This document shows, in pieces, positions 39,933 through 53,078 of a stretch of DNA of 64,000 bases. The notes below the pieces were generated by a model. It worked only from the letters and a program-made list of their open reading frames with translations, had not been told where the DNA came from and did not search any database. The translations under genes and the position numbers were made by a program. Source of the stretch: Curvibacter sp. (GTDB lineage: Bacteria > Pseudomonadota > Gammaproteobacteria > Burkholderiales > Burkholderiaceae_C); assembly GCA_020248905.1 (NCBI GenBank), contig JADCGR010000032.1, forward strand, positions 1-64,000, given 5' to 3'. The stretch's first letter is position 1; the number at the start of each line of letters is the position of its first letter.

Positions 39933-40928
39933 ATGAAGATGCCTGTTTTTCTTCGCAGCCTGATGATGCTGCTCCCGTTGCTGGCGCTGTCGCCAGCGCG
40001 TGCCGACGTCCCCGCAAGGGGGGAACGCGGCGTGGCGGAGTGGTTGCAGCGTATCCATGAGGCCTCGCGCCGTCGCACGTACATCGGTACGCTGGTAGTG
40101 TCATCCGCCGGCGCGCTCTCCAGCTCCAGGGTCTGGCATGTATGCGATGGGAAGCAACAGATCGAGCGCGTGGAATCACTCACCGGCGCGCCACGCTCGA
40201 CCTTCCGCCGCAACGACGAAGTTGTCACCTTTTCTCCCCAGACCCGTGTGGTTGTGATGGAGCGGCACGAGTCCCTCGGGGTGTTCCCCCAGCTGCTGAA
40301 ATCCACCAATGCCGCCATCGATCAGTACTACGGTGCCCGGGTCCAGGGCAGCGCGCGGGTGGCCGGCTTCGACGCCGATATTGTGGAGCTCGCACCCCGG
40401 GATCGCCTGCGCTTCGGCTACCGCATCTGGAGCGAAAAAAGGACCGGGCTGATGCTCAGGATGCAGACCCTGGACCTGCAAGGCCAGGTGCTTGAGGAAA
40501 CGGCTTTTTCCGAGTTGCAGATGGATGCACCCGTGAGCATGGACAAGCTCCAGCGCATGATGACCGACACCGGGGGCTATCGTGTCGAGTCGCCAGTGTC
40601 CACGCGTACCAGCCCGGCCGCCGAGGGCTGGCGCCTGGAGCAGGAGATTGCCGGTTTCAAGCCTGTGGGCTGTTATCGGCGGGCCATAGCAGCCGGTGGG
40701 GACGCCGTGCAATGGGTCTTCTCCGATGGACTGGCTACGGTGTCGCTCTTCATCGAGCCCTACGACGCACGCCGGCATACCCAGGAGGGTCGGCACGCGA
40801 TGGGTGCGACCCACGCGCTGACGCAGCGCGCGCGGAGCGTAGGCAGCGCGTGGTGGCTGACGCTGGTGGGCGAGGTGCCGCCGGCGACCCTGCGGGCTTT
40901 CGCCCAGGTCGTCGAGCGCCAGCCCTGA
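39933..40928 (+). CDS. rseB: RseB/MucB periplasmic regulator
   Basis: Signal peptide; AEWLQRIHEASRRRTYIGTLVVSS; operon context. Confidence 0.88.
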   Translation: MKMPVFLRSLMMLLPLLALSPARADVPARGERGVAEWLQRIHEASRRRTYIGTLVVSSAGALSSSRVWHVCDGKQQIERVESLTGAPRSTFRRNDEVVTFSPQTRVVVMERHESLGVFPQLLKSTNAAIDQYYGARVQGSARVAGFDADIVELAPRDRLRFGYRIWSEKRTGLMLRMQTLDLQGQVLEETAFSELQMDAPVSMDKLQRMMTDTGGYRVESPVSTRTSPAAEGWRLEQEIAGFKPVGCYRRAIAAGGDAVQWVFSDGLATVSLFIEPYDARRHTQEGRHAMGATHALTQRARSVGSAWWLTLVGEVPPATLRAFAQVVERQP

Positions 40929-40994
40929 GCCTTGGCCACCGAAGGAATTGCTGTTTTTGATGTAATTGAAGAAATCAACGAGATGAGGTCCTGC

Positions 40995-42476
40995 ATGTCC
41001 CCCACCGCTGTCCGTATGAACCAGCACCCGCGCCTGCCCCAGGCACTCTGGATCCGGTCCTTCCCGCTGCTCCTCGCCGCAATGGCCTTGTTTTGGGTTG
41101 CTTGCGCTTCGGCCCAGGTGCGCGGCTTGCCCGATTTCACGGAGCTGGTCGAGCAGGTCGGCCCTTCCGTGGTCAACATAAGAACGATGGAAAAGGTCAG
41201 TGCGCGGACCGCAGAAGAGGGGGGCGTGGACGAGGAGATGCTGGAGTTCTTCCGGCGCTTCGGCTTGCCGGCGCCGCCCAACGTGCCGCGCCAGACGCCC
41301 CGATCCGGTCGTCCGCAGCCCGAAGAGCAGCCGCGGGGCGTGGGTTCAGGTTTCATCTTGTCGGCGGATGGTTTCATCATGACCAACGCTCACGTGGTCG
41401 ATGGCGCCGATGAGGTCCTCGTAACCTTGCCGGACAAGCGCGAGTTCAAGGCACGCATCGTTGGCGCGGACAAGCGCACCGACGTGGCCGTGGTGAAGAT
41501 AGAGGTCTCCGGGTTGCCGGTTGTCAAGGTGGGCGATGTGAGTCGCCTGAAGGTCGGCGAATGGGTGATGGCCATCGGCTCACCCTTTGGCCTGGAAAAC
41601 ACGGTGACTGCCGGCATCGTCAGCGCCAAGCAGCGCGACACGGGGGACTACCTGCCCCTGATCCAGACCGACGTGGCGATCAACCCCGGAAATTCCGGTG
41701 GTCCGCTGATCAACCTTCGGGGTGAGGTGGTCGGTATCAACAGCCAGATCTACTCGCGCTCGGGCGGCTACATGGGGATCGCCTTTGCAATCCCGATCGA
41801 TGAGGCGATCCGGGTGAGCGAGCAGCTGCGCACCACTGGGCGAGTCACGCGCGGTCGCATCGGCGTACAGATCGACCAGGTCACCAAGGAGGTGGCCGAA
41901 GCCATCGGCCTGGGCAGGCCGCAGGGCGCTCTCGTACGCGGCGTGGAAGTGGGTGCTCCTGCCGAGAGGGCGGGTGTCGAGGCGGGTGACATCATCACCA
42001 GGATCGATGGAAAAGCCATCGAGAAGTCCACGGACCTCCCGCGTATGATCGGCAATCTGAAGCCGGGCACGCGCAGCACGCTGACGGTGTTCCGGCGTGG
42101 CGCGACCCGCGAACTCGCGGTCACCATCGGCGAGTTCGAGCCGGAGAAGCCCGTCGCGCGTCGCGAGCGCGAGCGCGAGGAAAAGCCGCGCACGGCCGCC
42201 GCCAGTGCCCTCGGATTGACGGTCACGGACCTCACCGACGCCCAGAAGCGGGACCTCAAGCTCAAGGGCGGTGTGCGGGTGGAGGCCGCTGTCGAGGCCG
42301 CTGCGCGTGCCGGCCTGCGCGAGGGTGATGTCATCCTGGCCTTGGCCAATGTCGAGGTGGGCAATCTGCGTGAATTCGAGACGCAGCTCGCTAAGCTGGA
42401 GAAGGGTCGACCGGTCAATGTGCTGTTCCGTCGGGGTGAATGGGCGCAGTACGCCGTGATCCGTCCGCCGCGATAA
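40995..42476 (+). CDS. mucD: Do-family serine endoprotease (MucD/DegQ)
   Basis: TNAHVVDGADEV; TDVAINPGNSGGPLINLRGEVVGIN; two PDZ domains. Confidence 0.93.
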   Translation: MSPTAVRMNQHPRLPQALWIRSFPLLLAAMALFWVACASAQVRGLPDFTELVEQVGPSVVNIRTMEKVSARTAEEGGVDEEMLEFFRRFGLPAPPNVPRQTPRSGRPQPEEQPRGVGSGFILSADGFIMTNAHVVDGADEVLVTLPDKREFKARIVGADKRTDVAVVKIEVSGLPVVKVGDVSRLKVGEWVMAIGSPFGLENTVTAGIVSAKQRDTGDYLPLIQTDVAINPGNSGGPLINLRGEVVGINSQIYSRSGGYMGIAFAIPIDEAIRVSEQLRTTGRVTRGRIGVQIDQVTKEVAEAIGLGRPQGALVRGVEVGAPAERAGVEAGDIITRIDGKAIEKSTDLPRMIGNLKPGTRSTLTVFRRGATRELAVTIGEFEPEKPVARREREREEKPRTAAASALGLTVTDLTDAQKRDLKLKGGVRVEAAVEAAARAGLREGDVILALANVEVGNLREFETQLAKLEKGRPVNVLFRRGEWAQYAVIRPPR

Positions 42477-42834
42477 GGCGTGGCTGCAGCGCGTCAGTCT
42501 GAGCTGATGCGAGGCTTGGGCGCCGCAACCTTGGCTCTGCTGGGTGATCAGCCCTGGAAATTTGTGAGCATGTACAAACTTACTTTCTGTTCCGGATCAC
42601 ATTGTCTGGTTAGAATCAAAGCAGATTTTTGTTGATTTTCCTGCATAAGGTACAAGTACAAACTCACGATACGGGATATGCGAGCCCAAGCTGGCACCGA
42701 TCCACAGTTCGCCCACAACTTGTTCATTCCAAACGATAACCAATCTGTTGATAAGCTGTTATTAAAATCCTGTTGTGACGTCGCAACGACGGAAATTTGC
42801 GATTTTTCGGGCTGTACGGTTCTCCTTTTTTGCC

Positions 42835-42840
42835 TACAAT
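42835..42840 (+). promoter_or_regulatory. Candidate -10 (TACAAT) for short RNA / lepA leader
   Basis: TACAAT about 41 nt upstream of the terminator stem at 42881; no strong -35. Confidence 0.35.
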
Positions 42841-42846
42841 GAAGCT

Positions 42847-42910
42847 CCAACTATCGCAGTTGCCATAGATTGTTGGTTAAGGGCGCGTCACTTCCCGACG
42901 CGCCCTTTTT
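42847..42910 (+). ncRNA. Candidate small RNA or attenuated leader upstream of lepA
   Basis: Structured 5' part (CCAACTAT...ATAGattgTTGG) followed by a perfect Rho-independent terminator. Confidence 0.4.
42881..42910 (+). terminator. Rho-independent terminator just upstream of lepA
   Basis: GGGCGCGTC-acttccc-GACGCGCCC-TTTTT. Confidence 0.88.
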
Positions 42911-42955
42911 CTTTCCCGCGTCTTTTTAGATTCAATCACTTAAGCGTTTCCCTTG

Positions 42956-44763
<1,808 letters not shown>

Positions 44764-44764
<1 letters not shown>

Positions 44765-45738
44765 TGCAGATACTGACCGCCGCCGTCCTGGCAGCTTTCG
44801 TCGGCTACATCGGTGCCTGGTACTTGGACCTTCTGGAAGGTAACTTCGCCCTTCTGCTCTTCCTGGCCTCGGTGGTGACTGGCCTTTACTGGCTGGCCGA
44901 GCGCTTTTACTTTCTGCCCCAGCGCCAGCAGGCCGCGGCGAGGCTTGAAGCCGAGGCGCAGCAAAGACGTGCAGACAACGAGAGGCTGGGTGTGCGCAGC
45001 GATGAAGGCGCCGAACTGGTCCAGGCGCGTGAGCGACTGCTGGCCCAGCCATGGTGGCTGGACTGGACGGCCGGCCTGTTCCCGGTCATCGTGGTCGTGT
45101 TTCTCCTGCGTTCGTTTCTCTTCGAGCCCTTCAGGATTCCCTCCGCATCTATGGTCCCGACACTGCTGGTCGGCGACCTGATCCTGGTCAACAAGTATCA
45201 CTACGGTGTGCGCCTGCCGGTGATCAACTTCAAGATCACGGAAGGTAACAAGCCGCAGCGCGGAGATGTCATGGTCTTCCGCTATCCACCCCGTCCGAGC
45301 CAGGACTACATCAAGCGTGTGATCGGTGTGCCCGGTGATGAGGTGGCTTATCTGAACAAGCGTCTCACAGTCAACGGCCAGCCCGTGCCCACCAGCGAGC
45401 AGCCTGAATTCTTCGACGAAGACGCCATGCGCTACTTCAAGCAGTACGCCGAAAACCTGGGCGCGACGCCCCACCGCATGATCCTCGACAACGATCGTCG
45501 TGGTGGTTTCTCGGAGCACGAAATCCCGGCATTCCCGTATCGCGACAATTGCCGCTACAGCGTCCAGGGTGTGGTGTGCAAGGTCCCGGAAGGGCACTAT
45601 TTCATGATGGGCGACAATCGCGATAATTCTCTGGATTCGCGCTACTGGGGCTTTGTGCCCGACCAGAATATCGTGGGTAAGGCCTTTTTTGTCTGGATGA
45701 ATTTCGGCGATCTCAAGCGCATCGGTTTTTTCAATTGA
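44764..45738 (+). CDS. lepB: Signal peptidase I
   Basis: IPSASMVPTLLVGDLILVNKYHYGVRLP; GDVMVFRYPPRPSQDYIKRVIG. Confidence 0.95.
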
Positions 45739-45766
45739 AACGCAGGACGCTCTAACGGGGGTAACT

Positions 45767-46123
45767 ATGACAGGGCAACTGAAGTCGGCGCAGCGGGGCA
45801 TTACGTTCATCGGGCTGCTGTTTGTGGGCGGCATTCTCGCGGCCTGCGGGGTGATTGCTGCCCAGGTGGTCCCCACGCTGATTGAACTGCAGGCGGTGCA
45901 CAAGGCTGCCAAGAAGGCCGCGACCGAAGGCGGAACGGTTTCAGACGTCCGAATGATCTTTGACAAGGCGGCCCAGATCGACGACATCAAATCGGTCGCA
46001 GGCAAAGACTTGGACATCAGCAAGATCGGTGAAAAGGTAGTTGTGTCCTTCTCCTACGAGCGCGAGATCCACCTCGCGGGTCCGGCCTGGCTAACGCTCA
46101 AGTACGAAGGGCAGACCAAGTAG
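45767..46123 (+). CDS. DUF4845 family protein
   Basis: Small single-TM protein RGITFIGLLFVGGILAACGVIAAQVVP between lepB and rnc. Confidence 0.85.
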   Translation: MTGQLKSAQRGITFIGLLFVGGILAACGVIAAQVVPTLIELQAVHKAAKKAATEGGTVSDVRMIFDKAAQIDDIKSVAGKDLDISKIGEKVVVSFSYEREIHLAGPAWLTLKYEGQTK

Positions 46124-46124
46124 C

Positions 46125-46808
46125 GTGGCTGATGGACTGACTGCGTTGCAGGACCGCCTGCAGCACTTCTTCTCCGATCCGGGCTTGCTGGTGCGCGCGG
46201 TCACGCATCGCAGTTACGCGGCTGATCACAACGAGCGCCTGGAGTTTCTGGGTGATTCAGTGTTGAACCTCGCGGTGTCCAGCCTGCTGCACGAGCGCCT
46301 GGACTCCTTGCCCGAAGGTGACCTTTCCAAGGTGCGCGCTTCCCTGGTGAAACAGGAGCCGCTGTATCAGCTTGCCTTGCGACTCGGCTTGCCCGATGTC
46401 CTGCGTCTGGGCGAAGGGGAGGTTCGCACCAACGGGAGGCAAAAGCCCTCCATCCTCGCTGATGCGCTGGAAGCGGTGATTGGTGCCGTCTATCTGGATG
46501 CGGGCTATCCTGCGGCGGAGCAGCTGGTGCTCCGCTTGTTCAATGATGTCGAACTCGATCCCGCACTGGTGTCTGCGTCAAAGGACGCCAAGACCGAGTT
46601 GCAGGAGTGGCTGCAGGCGCGCAAACTCAAGCTGCCCCTGTACCGTGTCGTCGGCACGCTGGGGGCGGCCCACCGGCAGACCTTTGATGTCGAATGCGAG
46701 GTGGTTGACCTCCATCTGAGTGAGCGTGGCATCGGCGGCTCACGGCGCGCGGGTGAACAGGCTGCGGCTGCCGCCATGCTGCAGGCCCTCAAGGCCAGAG
46801 GCAGCTAA
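46125..46808 (+). CDS. rnc: Ribonuclease III (GTG start)
   Basis: [30 protein letters not shown]; dsRBD. Confidence 0.95.
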   Translation: MADGLTALQDRLQHFFSDPGLLVRAVTHRSYAADHNERLEFLGDSVLNLAVSSLLHERLDSLPEGDLSKVRASLVKQEPLYQLALRLGLPDVLRLGEGEVRTNGRQKPSILADALEAVIGAVYLDAGYPAAEQLVLRLFNDVELDPALVSASKDAKTELQEWLQARKLKLPLYRVVGTLGAAHRQTFDVECEVVDLHLSERGIGGSRRAGEQAAAAAMLQALKARGS

Positions 46809-46810
46809 TC

Positions 46811-47743
46811 ATGCCGGAAACACCGGCCGCGCAAGCCGACCGGCCGCAGCGTTGTGGCCTGGTGGCTATCGTGGGCAAGCCGAATGTGGGCAAGTCCACT
46901 CTGGTCAATGCGCTGGTCGGGCAGAAGATCAGCATCACCTCGCGCAAGGCGCAGACCACGCGCCATCGCATCACGGGGATCCGGACCGTGGGCGCCACGC
47001 AGTTCGTCTTTGTGGATACGCCAGGCTTCCAGACCCGGCATGGCAATGCGCTCAATCGTTCCCTCAACAAGACCGTGCTTGGCGCGGTCGGTGACGTGGA
47101 CCTGGTGCTCTTCGTTGTGGAGGCTGGCCAGTTCAATCAGGCCGACGAGCGCGTGCTCAAGCTGCTAGCACAGGGCGTGCCGGTGCTCTTGATTGCCAAC
47201 AAGCTCGATACCGTGCACCGGCGCGCGGACATTGCGCCCTGGCTGCAGGACATGCAGCAGCGCCATGCCTTTGCCGAGATCGTACCCATGGCGGCCAAGA
47301 ATGCGCGGGATATCGAACGTCTGTACGTCACCTGCGAGAAGTACCTGCCGGAACAGCCCTGGTGGTATGCGGAGGACGAACTCACCGACCGAAGCGAGAG
47401 GTTCATGGCGGGCGAGATGGTGCGCGAGAAGCTGTTTCGACTGACCGGTGATGAGCTGCCCTACACCTCCACCGTTGTGATCGACACGTTCGAGGAAGAG
47501 GAGCCGCAAAAGGAGGGCCACAAGCGTCTGGTACGTATCGCCGCTACTATCGTCGTCGAGCGCGACGGTCACAAGGCTATGGTCATCGGCGACAAGGGCG
47601 AGCGTATCAAGCGCATCGGCACCGAGGCGCGCGTCGAACTGGAGAAACTCATGGACGCCAAGGTCTTCCTTGAGCTTTGGGTGAAGGTGCGCTCGGGATG
47701 GGCCGACGACGAAGCGCGGGTGCGTTCATTCGGCTATGAGTAA
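46811..47743 (+). CDS. era: GTPase Era
   Basis: [42 protein letters not shown] domain. Confidence 0.96.
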   Translation: MPETPAAQADRPQRCGLVAIVGKPNVGKSTLVNALVGQKISITSRKAQTTRHRITGIRTVGATQFVFVDTPGFQTRHGNALNRSLNKTVLGAVGDVDLVLFVVEAGQFNQADERVLKLLAQGVPVLLIANKLDTVHRRADIAPWLQDMQQRHAFAEIVPMAAKNARDIERLYVTCEKYLPEQPWWYAEDELTDRSERFMAGEMVREKLFRLTGDELPYTSTVVIDTFEEEEPQKEGHKRLVRIAATIVVERDGHKAMVIGDKGERIKRIGTEARVELEKLMDAKVFLELWVKVRSGWADDEARVRSFGYE

Positions 47744-47873
47744 GCTCACCCAACGGCGACGCGCATTGCTTGTCGCCTCGCCACTCCACTTGAAGGCGGC
47801 AACGCCAGCGGTCTGGCACAGCCAGTTCCGCGGCTTTCACGGGTAAATGCCCCGTCCTAAGGGGAGCCTCGCC

Positions 47874-48623
47874 ATGGCGACGAAGCGCATCACTGACGAA
47901 CCTGCCTTCGTGCTGCATCGCTATGACTGGAGCGAGACAAGCCTGGTTCTTGAGGTCTTCACGCGCCAGCACGGTCGCATCGCCGTGGTGGCCAAGGGCG
48001 TGAAGCGGCCCACGTCTAGCTTTCGCCCCGTCCTGCTTCCCCTGCAGCCGCTGCGTGTCAGCTATGGCGGCGAATCCGAGGTACGCACGCTCAAGGCGGC
48101 GGAGTGGGTGGGTGGGCATGTCATGCCCACCGGCGAGGCCTTGCTGGCGGGTTACTACCTCAACGAGCTGCTCTTGCAGCTGCTGGCGCGCGAGGACGCA
48201 CATTTGCGTCTGTTCGACATCTACGCCCAGGTGGTCCAGGTTCTGGCCACGGGCCAGGAGGCCTTACTGCAGGCGGGACTGCGGGCATTTGAGCTGTTGC
48301 TGCTGCGCGAGATCGGCCTGCTCCCGAGGCTGGACCAGCAGACCCTGACCCTGGCGCCGCTGCAAGCCGAGACGCTCTATGTCCTCGTCCCGGAAGCTGG
48401 CTTGCGTATCGCCCAATCCGATGAGCGGCAGGCCCTCAGCGGGCTGCGCTGGAGTCAACTGGAGCAGGCCCTGGACGATGGTGCGCCGCTGACCGAAACC
48501 CTGCGCGTCTGCGCCGAGCTGAGCCAGGAGCTCAAGCCCCAGCTCCGAACCCTGCTCCATTACCATTGTGGCGTGTCCACGCTGCGTACCCGGCAGCTCA
48601 TGGTGGAGCTGCAATCTTTATGA
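47874..48623 (+). CDS. recO: DNA repair protein RecO
   Basis: [37 protein letters not shown]; era-recO-pdxJ order. Confidence 0.93.
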   Translation: MATKRITDEPAFVLHRYDWSETSLVLEVFTRQHGRIAVVAKGVKRPTSSFRPVLLPLQPLRVSYGGESEVRTLKAAEWVGGHVMPTGEALLAGYYLNELLLQLLAREDAHLRLFDIYAQVVQVLATGQEALLQAGLRAFELLLLREIGLLPRLDQQTLTLAPLQAETLYVLVPEAGLRIAQSDERQALSGLRWSQLEQALDDGAPLTETLRVCAELSQELKPQLRTLLHYHCGVSTLRTRQLMVELQSL

Positions 48624-49372
48624 AGACTTCCATGACCGCCTTGTCGGTCAACGTCAACAAGGTCGCTCTGTTGCGCAATACGCGGCACCTGGGCATTCCC
48701 AGTGTGACGCGTGCGGCCCAGATCTGCCTGCAGGCTGGTGCCCAGGGTATCACCGTTCACCCCCGCCCGGACGGACGCCATATCCGCGCCCAGGATGTGC
48801 ATGAACTGGCGGCGCTGATGAAGCAATGGCCAGACCGCGAGTTCAACATCGAAGGCAACCCCACCCAGAACCTGCTGGATTTCATACGCGCCATACGCCC
48901 CGACCAGGCCACCTTCGTACCCGACAGCGAAGACCAGTTCACCAGCGACCGTGGCTGGGTGTTTCCGCAGGATGGGCAGCGCCTGCGCCCGCTGATCCAG
49001 GAATGTCACGAACTTGGGGTGCGGGTGAGCCTGTTCATGGATCCGGAGCCTGGGCAGATGGCACAGGCCCGCGCCGCTGGCGCCGACCGCGTCGAACTCT
49101 ATACCGAGCCCTATGCAGCGGCGTGGGGTACGCCCGGCCAGGAGGCGCAGCTCAGCTGTTATGCGGCCGCAGCGCGGGCAGCGCTCAACGCGGGCCTGGG
49201 GCTGAACGCGGGTCACGATCTCAACCGCGCGAATCTCACGGAGTTCCTGCGCCGTGTGCCAGGCGTTGCCGAAGTCTCGATCGGCCACGCCCTGATCGCC
49301 GATGCGCTTGAACTGGGTTATGAAGCCACGGTCAAGGACTATCTGCGCTGTATCGCGCAGGCACGGCCATGA
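48620..49372 (+). CDS. pdxJ: Pyridoxine 5'-phosphate synthase
   Basis: [48 protein letters not shown]. Confidence 0.96.
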   Translation: MKTSMTALSVNVNKVALLRNTRHLGIPSVTRAAQICLQAGAQGITVHPRPDGRHIRAQDVHELAALMKQWPDREFNIEGNPTQNLLDFIRAIRPDQATFVPDSEDQFTSDRGWVFPQDGQRLRPLIQECHELGVRVSLFMDPEPGQMAQARAAGADRVELYTEPYAAAWGTPGQEAQLSCYAAAARAALNAGLGLNAGHDLNRANLTEFLRRVPGVAEVSIGHALIADALELGYEATVKDYLRCIAQARP

Positions 49373-49767
49373 TCCACGGCATCGGCACCGACATCTGCGA
49401 TGTGCGCCGCATGCGCGCCAGCTTCGAGCGCCACGGCGAACGCTTTGCGCGCCGCGTGCTCGGCGAGTCTGAGCTCGCCGTCTGGCAGGCGCGCAGCATC
49501 CGGTGGCCCGACCGCGGCTTGCGCTATCTGGCCACGCGCTTCTCGGCCAAGGAGGCGTTTTCCAAGGCCATTGGTACCGGCATCCATCAACCCATGACCT
49601 GGCGTGCCTGCGAGATTCTCAACCAACCCGGCGGGCAGCCCTATATTCGTCTGCATGGCGTGCTCAGGACATGGTTCGAGGCACAGGGCCTGCGCGCGCA
49701 TGTGACCTTGACGGACGAGAGCGACTACGCCGCGAGCTTCGTCGTGGTGGAAAAGATCCAGCCCTGA
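49369..49767 (+). CDS. acpS: Holo-ACP synthase
   Basis: [36 protein letters not shown]. Confidence 0.95.
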   Translation: MIHGIGTDICDVRRMRASFERHGERFARRVLGESELAVWQARSIRWPDRGLRYLATRFSAKEAFSKAIGTGIHQPMTWRACEILNQPGGQPYIRLHGVLRTWFEAQGLRAHVTLTDESDYAASFVVVEKIQP

Positions 49768-49786
49768 ACCCCGCAACGCAGCTGCC

Positions 49787-50845
49787 ATGACCCAGCACGC
49801 TCCCCTCATCATCGATATCGCCGGTACGGCGCTGAGCGAGGATGATCGCCGCCGCCTGGCCCATCCACTGGTTGGCGGGCTGATCTTCTTCAGCCGCAAC
49901 TGGCAGAGCCGCGCGCAGATCAGCGCCCTGTGCGCAGAGATCAAGTCGATCCGCTCCGATCTCCTGATCTGCGTGGACCATGAGGGCGGACGCGTGCAGC
50001 GTTTCCGTACCGATGGCTTTACCCCTCTGCCAGCCATGCGCGCGTTCGGCGAGCTCTGGATGCAAGACCCGATGGGCGCAAGCAATGCCTCCACGGCCTG
50101 CGGCCTCATCCTGGCCAATGAGCTGCGCGCCTGCGGCGTGGATTTCAGCTTCACGCCCGTGCTCGACCTTGATTACGGCAGTAGCAGCGTCATCGGGGAT
50201 CGCGCTTTCGGTCGTGATCCGCGCGTAGTCAGCCTGCTGGCCAAGAGCCTCATGCACGGCCTGCGGCTGGGCGGCATGGCCAGTTGTGGCAAGCATTTCC
50301 CGGGCCACGGCTATGTCAAGGGCGACTCTCATGCCGAGATTCCGGTCGACAGGCGCAGCCTGAAAGCCATTCTGACCGACGACGCCGCGCCTTACGGCTG
50401 GCTGAGCACGGCGCTCGACGCTGTGATGCCTGCGCACGTGATCTATCCCAAAGTCGATACCCGGCCCGCCGGCTTCTCGTCCCGCTGGATCCATGACATC
50501 CTGCGCGGGCGCCTGCGTTTCCAGGGGGCCGTCTTCAGTGATGACCTCAGCATGGCTGGGGCTAGGCAGGTGGAAGGCCGAGAGCTAAGCTATAGCCAAG
50601 CCGCCTTGGCGGCGCTGCATGCTGGTTGCGACCTGGTCCTGCTCTGTAACCAGTCGCTGGGCGATGGTGCGGCGGTTGACAGTCTGATGGATGGCGTGGC
50701 CGAAGCCCAGATCAAGGGTCGCTGGCAGCCCAGTGAACTTAGCGAGGCCCGGCGTCTCGGACTGCTGCCGCAAACGCCTGCCCCCGACTGGGACGATCTG
50801 ATGGTGGGCGCGGCCTACATGCACGCGCTTGATCTGCTGCCCTGA
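49787..50845 (+). CDS. nagZ: Beta-N-acetylhexosaminidase
   Basis: CVDHEGGRVQRFR; GKHFPGHGYVKGDSHAEIPVDRR. Confidence 0.95.
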   Translation: MTQHAPLIIDIAGTALSEDDRRRLAHPLVGGLIFFSRNWQSRAQISALCAEIKSIRSDLLICVDHEGGRVQRFRTDGFTPLPAMRAFGELWMQDPMGASNASTACGLILANELRACGVDFSFTPVLDLDYGSSSVIGDRAFGRDPRVVSLLAKSLMHGLRLGGMASCGKHFPGHGYVKGDSHAEIPVDRRSLKAILTDDAAPYGWLSTALDAVMPAHVIYPKVDTRPAGFSSRWIHDILRGRLRFQGAVFSDDLSMAGARQVEGRELSYSQAALAALHAGCDLVLLCNQSLGDGAAVDSLMDGVAEAQIKGRWQPSELSEARRLGLLPQTPAPDWDDLMVGAAYMHALDLLP

Positions 50846-50884
50846 ACCCCGGGCCCGCTGCCTGCACGCGTGGTCAGGGCGGGC

Positions 50885-52417
50885 TCAGCTTTCGCGGCGC
50901 AGCGCGGGGAAGAGAATCACGTCGCGGATGCTGGGGCTGTCGGTCAGCAGCATCATGAGCCGGTCGATTCCGATGCCACATCCGCCCGCGGGTGGCATGC
51001 CGTACTCCAGGGCGCGCACGAAATCGTGGTCGTAGAACATGGCTTCGTCATCGCCGCTGTCCTTGGCGGCCACCTGCGCCTGAAAGCGCGCGGCCTGTTC
51101 TTCGGCGTCGTTGAGCTCGGAGAAGCCATTGCCGAACTCGCGCCCGGTGATGTAGAGCTCGAAGCGCTCGGTCACGTCCGGGCGCGTGTCGCTGGCGCGC
51201 GCCAAGGGCGAGATCTCTACCGGGTGCTCGCAGATGAAGGTGGGTTGCCAGAGCTTTTCCTCCACCACCTCCTCGAAATACAGCACCTGCAGGGAGGCCA
51301 GGGAACGGGCGCGGAGTTTGTCCTTCTCTTCGCTCAGGCCCAGCTTCGTCAGGGCCTTGATGAGCCACGCATCGTCGTCCACGTAGGCGCTGCCCGCGTC
51401 GCTGTGCCGGATGATGGCCTCGCGAATGGTCAGGCGTTCGAAGGGCTGAGCCAGGTTCACCGGCTGGCCGCCGTAGCTCAGCTGCAACGTGCCCATGGCC
51501 TGCTGCGCCGCGTGACGCACCAGGCCCTCGGTGAAGGTCATCAGGTCCTGGTAGTCCCAGTAGGCCGCATAAAACTCCATCATCGTGAACTCGGGGTTAT
51601 GGCGCACCGAGATCCCTTCGTTGCGGAAGTTGCGGTTGATTTCGAAGACGCGCTCGAAACCGCCCACGATGAGGCGCTTGAGGTAGAGCTCAGGTGCGAT
51701 CCGCAGGAACATCTCCTGATCCAGCGCGTTATGGTGCGTCATGAAGGGCTTGGCATTGGCACCGCCGGGGATAGGGTGCAGCATGGGTGTCTCAACCTCG
51801 AGAAAGCCGTGAGTCACCATGTACTCGCGGATTGAAGTCACGGCCCGGCTGCGCGCGACAAAGCGCTTGCGCACATCGTCGTCGGTCATCAAGTCCACAT
51901 AGCGCTGCCGGTACTTCATCTCCTGGTCGGCGATGCCGTGGAACTTGTCCGGCATCGGGCGCAGGGCTTTGGTCAGCAGGCGCACCTGACTGACCTGGAT
52001 CGACAGTTCGCCCGTCTTGGTCTTGAAGATGGCGCCTTCGGCGGCAAGGATGTCGCCCAAGTCCCAGTGCTTGAAGGCCGCGTAGGCTTCTTCTCCCACT
52101 GCGTCGCGGGTCACGTAGAGCTGGATGCGCCCCGTGCTGTCTTGCAAGGTGGCGAAGCTCGCCTTGCCCATGACGCGCTTGAGCATCATGCGGCCGGCTA
52201 CGCTGGCGCGGCTGGCTTGCGCCAGCAGGCCCTCGGGGGTTTGACCGGCATGGGCCGCAAAGAGGTCGGCAGCGCGGTCGGCCGGCTTGAAGTCGTTAGG
52301 GAATGCGGGGCCCTGGCCGTCGACCTGGCGTTGTCGGATGGCTTTGAGCTTTTCGCGTCGTTCGGCGATCAGCTGGTTCTCATCCTGAGCAGGGGCGGGG
52401 GTGTGTTGTTCGGACAT
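50885..52417 (-). CDS. lysS: Lysyl-tRNA synthetase
   Basis: Class II motifs, [55 protein letters not shown]. Confidence 0.96.
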   Translation of the reverse strand: MSEQHTPAPAQDENQLIAERREKLKAIRQRQVDGQGPAFPNDFKPADRAADLFAAHAGQTPEGLLAQASRASVAGRMMLKRVMGKASFATLQDSTGRIQLYVTRDAVGEEAYAAFKHWDLGDILAAEGAIFKTKTGELSIQVSQVRLLTKALRPMPDKFHGIADQEMKYRQRYVDLMTDDDVRKRFVARSRAVTSIREYMVTHGFLEVETPMLHPIPGGANAKPFMTHHNALDQEMFLRIAPELYLKRLIVGGFERVFEINRNFRNEGISVRHNPEFTMMEFYAAYWDYQDLMTFTEGLVRHAAQQAMGTLQLSYGGQPVNLAQPFERLTIREAIIRHSDAGSAYVDDDAWLIKALTKLGLSEEKDKLRARSLASLQVLYFEEVVEEKLWQPTFICEHPVEISPLARASDTRPDVTERFELYITGREFGNGFSELNDAEEQAARFQAQVAAKDSGDDEAMFYDHDFVRALEYGMPPAGGCGIGIDRLMMLLTDSPSIRDVILFPALRRES

Positions 52418-52517
52418 GGGCGGTGGAGTGAAGGCCGGGCTGCAAGCGTGGCCCAAACCCGCTATTTTAATGACGCTATCATGCTCGTTGCCCTCCCTTA
52501 TCCCGTCGCGTTCACCT

Positions 52518-53078
52518 ATGCTGTTCCAGATCGTCTCCTTTTTGCTCGAAGTGGCTGCTGGCGTCCTCGCCGGCGCGTGCCTGCTGCGCCTGTACATGCA
52601 GCACCAGCGCATTCCCATGTCGGCGCGTTCGGGCAACCCTCTGGGTCGTTTCGTTTTTGCGCTGACCGACTGGATCGTCCTGCCCCTGCGTCGTCTCGTG
52701 GCGGCAGCCGGTCGCTGGGATCTGGCTAGCCTGCTGGCGGCCTACCTGATCGTGCTGGCGCAGTTCTCCTTGCTCTGGGCCTGGATGGGCTTCGGCTACA
52801 GCTATGTCTCGGTGCTGATGTTGGGCGTTTTCGGCGTGGTGAAGATCATGATTTCCGGTCTGACCGGCCTGGTCATTGTCTACGCGGTATTGTCCTGGGT
52901 GCAGTCCAATAACCTGCTGGCCGATGTGATCGAGCGTCTGGTTGCGCCCGTGCTGGCGCCCATCCGCCGCTTCGTGCCCTTGGTAGGTGGCATCGACCTC
53001 TCGCCGTTGGTGCTGCTGGTGCTGTTACAGGTCGCGCTGATCGTGCTGGGGCATATGCAGGGCATCGCCCTGCTATAA
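52518..53078 (+). CDS. YggT family membrane protein
   Basis: [28 protein letters not shown]; two YggT repeats. Confidence 0.9.
   Translation: MLFQIVSFLLEVAAGVLAGACLLRLYMQHQRIPMSARSGNPLGRFVFALTDWIVLPLRRLVAAAGRWDLASLLAAYLIVLAQFSLLWAWMGFGYSYVSVLMLGVFGVVKIMISGLTGLVIVYAVLSWVQSNNLLADVIERLVAPVLAPIRRFVPLVGGIDLSPLVLLVLLQVALIVLGHMQGIALL

Noticed and set aside
42548-42850. 100-aa minus-strand ORF in the AT-rich mucD-lepA gap
   Set aside because: No domain resemblance, no SD that I can see, and it overlaps the candidate promoter/terminator; treated as noncoding.
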